From assembly GCA_002451695.1 (NCBI GenBank), contig DKDC01000031.1, forward strand, positions 123,748 through 187,747: a stretch of DNA of 64,000 nt, in the 5' to 3' direction. Shown in pieces: positions 60,193 through 64,000 of the stretch. Every line of letters starts with the position of its first letter. Position 1 is the first letter of the stretch. The notes under the pieces are model-generated. The model saw only the letters and a program-made list of their open reading frames with translations, was not told the origin of the DNA and made no database searches. The position numbers and the translations under genes were made by a program. Source of the DNA: Prevotellaceae bacterium UBA6858 (GTDB lineage Bacteria > Bacteroidota > Bacteroidia > Bacteroidales > Bacteroidaceae).

Positions 60193-60905
60193 TCCACCTG
60201 AAAGACATTAACAAGACATACGACAACGGCACAAAGCTCCATGTGCTGAAAGGCGTTTCACTCGACATCAACGAAGGTGAGTTCGTCTCTATAATGGGTG
60301 CTTCGGGGTCTGGAAAGTCCACGTTGCTCAACATCATGGGCATACTCGACAACTACGACAGCGGCGACTACACCATTGACGGCGTGGAAATAAAAAACCT
60401 CGGCGAAAACCGCGCCGCCGACATCCGCAACCGCATGATAGGCTTCATATTCCAGTCGTTCAACCTGATTTCGTTCAAAAACGCAATGGAGAATGTTGCA
60501 CTGCCGCTGATGTATCAGGGCGTGGGGCGCAAACGCCGCAACGCCCTCGCGCTGGAATATCTCGACCGGCTGGGGCTTAAAGACCACGCCCACCACCTGC
60601 CCAACGAACTTTCGGGAGGGCAGAAGCAAAGGGTGGCGATTGCACGCGCAATGATAACCAAGCCGCGCATAATACTCGCCGACGAGCCTACGGGAGCTTT
60701 GGACAGCCGCACATCACTCGAAGTGATGCAGCTGTTGAAGAAGCTCAACGAAGAAGGCATGACAATCGTGGTGGTAACCCACGAAAGCGGCGTGGCAAAC
60801 GTAACAAACAAGATAATCCACCTGAAAGACGGCGTTATAGAGAACATAGAGGAGAACGTGCGCCACGACGCTTCAATCTTCGGCGCAAACGGACTAATGA
60901 AATAG
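60189..60905 (+). CDS. MacB/LolD-type ABC ATP-binding protein
   Basis: 238 residues. Walker A IMGASGSGKSTLLNIMG near residue 34, Q-loop IGFIFQSFNLI near 84, signature ELSGGQKQRVAIARA near 139, Walker B ILADEPTGALDSRTS near 161, switch His VTHESGVAN near 196. FtsX-type permeases follow, so this is the ATPase of a tripartite MacAB-like system. Start overlaps the GntR stop (ATGA). Confidence 0.95.
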   Translation: MIHLKDINKTYDNGTKLHVLKGVSLDINEGEFVSIMGASGSGKSTLLNIMGILDNYDSGDYTIDGVEIKNLGENRAADIRNRMIGFIFQSFNLISFKNAMENVALPLMYQGVGRKRRNALALEYLDRLGLKDHAHHLPNELSGGQKQRVAIARAMITKPRIILADEPTGALDSRTSLEVMQLLKKLNEEGMTIVVVTHESGVANVTNKIIHLKDGVIENIEENVRHDASIFGANGLMK

Positions 60906-60910
60906 CAATC

Positions 60911-62173
60911 ATGATAGACACACTGCAAGAACTGTTTGCAACCCTCAGCCGCTCAAAGCTCCGCACAACGCTCACAGGCATTTCGGTCTCAACGGGAATG
61001 TTCCTGCTGATACTTCTGCTTGGGGCGGGAAACGGAATAATCCACGCGTTCGAGAATATGTCGGGAAACCTGTCGCTCGATGTCATGGAAATCTACGGCG
61101 GCATCACTTCCCTGCCCTACCACGGCATGAAAGAGGGACGGCAAGTCTCGCTCGACAAGCGCGACATAGAGATTGCGGGGCATAATTTCAAAAACCGCGT
61201 CAATACGGCAACAGGTGTAATGTCGCAAGGCGGCGTCACAATCCGCCACGGGCAGCAGAGCGTTTCACGCGACATAAGCGGCGTAACTCCGCAATACCGC
61301 GAAATGGACAAGCAAACCGACAGAATATCGGCGGGAAGGTTCATAAACGAAATTGACATACGGGGGCGCAGGAAAGTTATAGTTATCTCGCAAAAGGACG
61401 CGGACGAACTTTTCGGCTCGTGGCACAACGCCGTTGGAAAACTCGTTGACGCGCAAAACGTGGCGTACCGCGTTGTGGGCGTTTACCCCGACATGAGCAT
61501 GAGCCGCAACCAAGACGTTTTCATGCCGCTCAACACATTGCAGACTATATACGGCAAAGGCGGCAATTACGACAAGCTCGCTCTTAAGACAAAAGGAATA
61601 CGCAGCGAGAGCGACGTTGACAATTTTGCGGCGCAATACCGAAAATTTGCAGGACCTGTGCACCAATACTCGCCCAACGACAAAAACGCCGTGTGGATGT
61701 GGAACACAACAACCGGCGCGGAGGAAAGCGCAAAGGCAATGAACATACTTCACGTTGCGCTGTGGGTTATCGGGCTTCTCACGCTCATAAGCGGCGTTGT
61801 GGGCATAAGCAACATAATGCTGATAACTGTAAAGGAGCGCACGCACGAGTTCGGAATACGCAAGGCGCTCGGCGCACGCCCGCTTTCAATTCTGAAAGGA
61901 GTTATAATAGAGAGCATAGTGGTTACGGCAGTTTTCGGCTACATCGGAATGGTTCTCGGGGTTATCGCCACTGAGTACATGAGCGTCATAGGCGGAGACT
62001 CGAAAGTTACGCTTGGCGACATGACGATGACGGTGTTCTCAAACCCTACGGTTGACTTCTCCATTTGCGTCAAGGCACTTATGGTGATGATTGCCGCCGG
62101 AGTTGTCGCAGGGCTAATCCCGGCGCGGAAAGCCGTAAAGGTAAAACCTATCGAAGCATTAAGGGCGGAATAA
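60911..62173 (+). CDS. MacB-like ABC permease 1
   Basis: 420 residues. N-terminal helix (GMFLLILLLGAGNGI), a MacB periplasmic core domain (about 45-270) and three C-terminal helices of the FtsX domain; RTHEFGIRKALGARP near residue 307 is the coupling-helix motif. Paired with the next gene, which has the same layout but only modest identity, implying a heterodimer. Probable role: export of a peptide, lipid or drug across the envelope. Confidence 0.93.
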   Translation: MIDTLQELFATLSRSKLRTTLTGISVSTGMFLLILLLGAGNGIIHAFENMSGNLSLDVMEIYGGITSLPYHGMKEGRQVSLDKRDIEIAGHNFKNRVNTATGVMSQGGVTIRHGQQSVSRDISGVTPQYREMDKQTDRISAGRFINEIDIRGRRKVIVISQKDADELFGSWHNAVGKLVDAQNVAYRVVGVYPDMSMSRNQDVFMPLNTLQTIYGKGGNYDKLALKTKGIRSESDVDNFAAQYRKFAGPVHQYSPNDKNAVWMWNTTTGAEESAKAMNILHVALWVIGLLTLISGVVGISNIMLITVKERTHEFGIRKALGARPLSILKGVIIESIVVTAVFGYIGMVLGVIATEYMSVIGGDSKVTLGDMTMTVFSNPTVDFSICVKALMVMIAAGVVAGLIPARKAVKVKPIEALRAE

Positions 62174-62174
62174 G

Positions 62175-63455
62175 ATGAAAGCAAAAAACTTTTTCAGCAC
62201 AATGCGCCAGATGTTCGACAGCGACCGCATGGCGGAAGTGGCAAGCGCACTTGCAGGAAACAAGTCGCGCACCATGCTCACGGCGTTCGGCATATTCTGG
62301 GGAGTGTTCATGCTCGTGCTGCTGCTTGGCGGCGGAAAGGGTCTGCAAGGCCTGATGATGTCCCAATTCGGCGGCTTTGCCGAAAACACAGGCGCGATAG
62401 CCGCAAGAAACACAACCAAGGCATACAAAGGCTACGCCAAAGGGCGCGAGTGGTCTCTAAGCATACGCGATGTGGACGGGCTGCGAAAAAGCGTCAGCGG
62501 CATCAGCGTTATCGTGCCTACCGTTGCAGAATGGGGAGTGCCTGCGAAATATTCAAAGCGCACATGTACGGTGTCCTCTTTCAGGGGAGTTCTTCCCGAC
62601 CAGCAGAGGATAGAGACGCCCAAGCTCAAATACGGACGCTACATAAACGACACCGATGTGAGCCAAGGGCGCAAAGTTTGCGTAATAGGCAAGCGTGTGT
62701 TCGAGGAGCTGTTTACCAACGGCGAAAACCCTTGCGGCAAATATATCTGCGTTGACGGCATTTACTACGAAGTTGTGGGGGTGGACATAAGCACAAGCAA
62801 TGTGGGCATTGCCGGGCAGCCGCAGGAAAGCGTTATGATTCCCTACAGCGTGATGCGCAACATACGCAACTACGGCGACAAGGTGGACATTATAACCTTC
62901 ACCGCCAACGGCAACACCACAGTGGCATCGCTTGAGAAAAGAGTGCGGCAATATCTTTACCGCGCCCATGACGTGCATCCCGGCGACCGCGAGGCGATGG
63001 AGTTCTTCAACGCCGAAATGCTTTTCCAAATGTTCAACAACCTTTTCAGGGGCATAAACATTCTGGTGTGGCTCATCGGTGTCGGCACGGTGGTGAGCGG
63101 AGTAATAGGCGTAACCAACATAATGCTCGTGTCGATACGCGAACGCACGGTAGAGCTGGGCATACGCCGCGCAATAGGCGCGAAACCGCGCGACATACTT
63201 GTGCAAATACTCACGGAAAGCGAGATTATGACCATAACGGCGGGGATGTCGGGACTTATTGCCGCCGTGGGAATACTCGCGATAGCCGAACCCATCATAC
63301 AGCAAGGCTCGGGGACTGCCTCAAGTTTCCAAATACCTTTCAACATTGCCTTCTGCGTAGCCCTTGCCCTGCTCGCGCTCGGGCTGCTGGCGGGAGTTTT
63401 CCCCTCATTGAGGGCTTTGGCCATAAAGCCTGTCGATGCAATGCGCGATGAATAA
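62175..63455 (+). CDS. MacB-like ABC permease 2
   Basis: 426 residues. KSRTMLTAFGIFWGVFMLVL at the N-terminal helix, a periplasmic core domain, then RTVELGIRRAIGAKP near residue 326 and three C-terminal helices. Begins 1 bp after permease 1. Ends ALAIKPVDAMRDE, like permease 1 (VKPIEALRAE), a common end of FtsX-type subunits. Confidence 0.93.
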   Translation: MKAKNFFSTMRQMFDSDRMAEVASALAGNKSRTMLTAFGIFWGVFMLVLLLGGGKGLQGLMMSQFGGFAENTGAIAARNTTKAYKGYAKGREWSLSIRDVDGLRKSVSGISVIVPTVAEWGVPAKYSKRTCTVSSFRGVLPDQQRIETPKLKYGRYINDTDVSQGRKVCVIGKRVFEELFTNGENPCGKYICVDGIYYEVVGVDISTSNVGIAGQPQESVMIPYSVMRNIRNYGDKVDIITFTANGNTTVASLEKRVRQYLYRAHDVHPGDREAMEFFNAEMLFQMFNNLFRGINILVWLIGVGTVVSGVIGVTNIMLVSIRERTVELGIRRAIGAKPRDILVQILTESEIMTITAGMSGLIAAVGILAIAEPIIQQGSGTASSFQIPFNIAFCVALALLALGLLAGVFPSLRALAIKPVDAMRDE

Positions 63456-63490
63456 ACAATAACAATTAACAAGAAACAAACATACAAGTT

Positions 63491-64000
63491 ATGAAACGAA
63501 CAATAAGAATTGCGGTGGCTTTGCTGATTGCCGCCGTGTTTGCGGGAACTTTTGTTTACCTGTACCAAAAATCAAAGAAAGCTCCCACGCTCTACGAAGT
63601 GGAAACTGCCGCATACGCCGACATTTCGCGCACCACGGTACTCAACGGAAACATCGAGCCAAGGGACAAGGTTGAGATAAAGCCGCAGATTAACGGCATC
63701 ATAGCCGAGATTTACAAGCAGCCCGGCGAAGCTGTGCACACAGGCGACATCATCGCCAAGGTGAAAGTCATCCCCGGAATGGAGGAACTCAACGCCGCCG
63801 GCAACCGTGTGCGCGTGGCACGCATCAACCTTGAGCAGGCAAATCGCGACTACGACCGCGCCAAAAAACTCTACGATGACAAGCTGATAAGCGCCGAGGA
63901 ATACGAAAAGGCACAGCAGGATCTTAAAAAGGCAAAGGAGGAAAGCCGCACCTCGGCCGATGCGCAGCAAATTGTCAAAGAGGGCGTTTCGGCGTCAAAC
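63491..64000 (+). CDS. MacA/HlyD-type periplasmic adaptor (cut by window end)
   Basis: The first 170 codons are in the window. N-terminal anchor RIAVALLIAAVFAGTFVYLY, then a barrel-sandwich half (VEIKPQINGIIAEIYKQPGE, VHTGDIIAKVKV) and the start of the coiled-coil hairpin (RVARINLEQANRDYDRAKKL). The adaptor links the MacB-like permease pair to an outer-membrane channel of TolC type, expected next downstream. Starts 35 bp after permease 2. Confidence 0.92.
   Translation, partial: MKRTIRIAVALLIAAVFAGTFVYLYQKSKKAPTLYEVETAAYADISRTTVLNGNIEPRDKVEIKPQINGIIAEIYKQPGEAVHTGDIIAKVKVIPGMEELNAAGNRVRVARINLEQANRDYDRAKKLYDDKLISAEEYEKAQQDLKKAKEESRTSADAQQIVKEGVSASN

Overview
The window is a gene-dense chromosomal segment from a member of the order Bacteroidales, most like a gut Muribaculaceae/Prevotellaceae-type genome (lineage is inference). 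Evidence: promoters with the Bacteroidetes -7 box TAnnTTTG and, in the best cases, a TTTG box 18-20 bp upstream; few Shine-Dalgarno sequences; a full Na+-NQR operon; DUF4290, DUF4738, DUF5715 and DUF1015 proteins; AsnA; type B L31; and secreted proteins ending in short Lys-terminated tails like type IX secretion sorting domains. I see no phage, integrase, transposase, rRNA operon or CRISPR array.

Layout. 0.2-7.3 kb: a TPR protein on the minus strand, then tsaB-DUF4290-murA-rimM-dxr-rseP. 7.8-11.8 kb: a 1313-residue GLUG-type surface protein. 12.4-18.2 kb: serC-serA-DUF1015, then a secreted clan-D-like glycosidase. 18.7-21.2 kb: tkt-rpiB. 21.6-23.3 kb: an orphan ABC ATPase and a lipoprotein. 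23.6-28.4 kb: tRNA-Arg(CCG), mnmA-menG-aroE, an ABM-domain protein, rpmE2, asnA. 28.9-34.8 kb: nqrABCDEF. 35.3-44.6 kb: ruvX, def, a TPR protein, a single-domain PAS protein, DUF5715, truA, an EamA permease, ruvC, a ModF-like twin ATPase and a small exported protein. 44.7-48.0 kb: pdxJ, nadK and an ABC exporter. 48.5-52.4 kb: a second GLUG protein (1309 residues), close paralogue of the first. 53.1-56.7 kb: GH31 alpha-glucosidase and a SusE/F-like protein. 57.3-64.0 kb: a long operon of an EcsA-type ATPase, two paralogous membrane proteins, a YtrA-type GntR regulator, then a MacB-type ATPase, two MacB permeases and a MacA/HlyD adaptor cut by the window end.

The most unusual signal is not a gene. 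Twelve copies of an intergenic element lie in the window, one in every gap longer than about 340 bp and in no shorter gap (largest gap without one: about 213 bp). Its core is three or four tandem units of exactly 21 bp (two helical turns), each centred on an imperfect dyad. One side carries a TTGCAA-containing flank; the other side, in seven copies, carries a REP-like palindrome of the GGGCGTAT..ATACGCCC type. It looks like an array of phased protein-binding sites or a mobile miniature element. Other leads are a YtrA-like operator on the start site of the 57-64 kb operon, two 4-kb paralogues with mosaic identity and matching A13 promoter tracts, and a MurA with Asp at the fosfomycin-target position.
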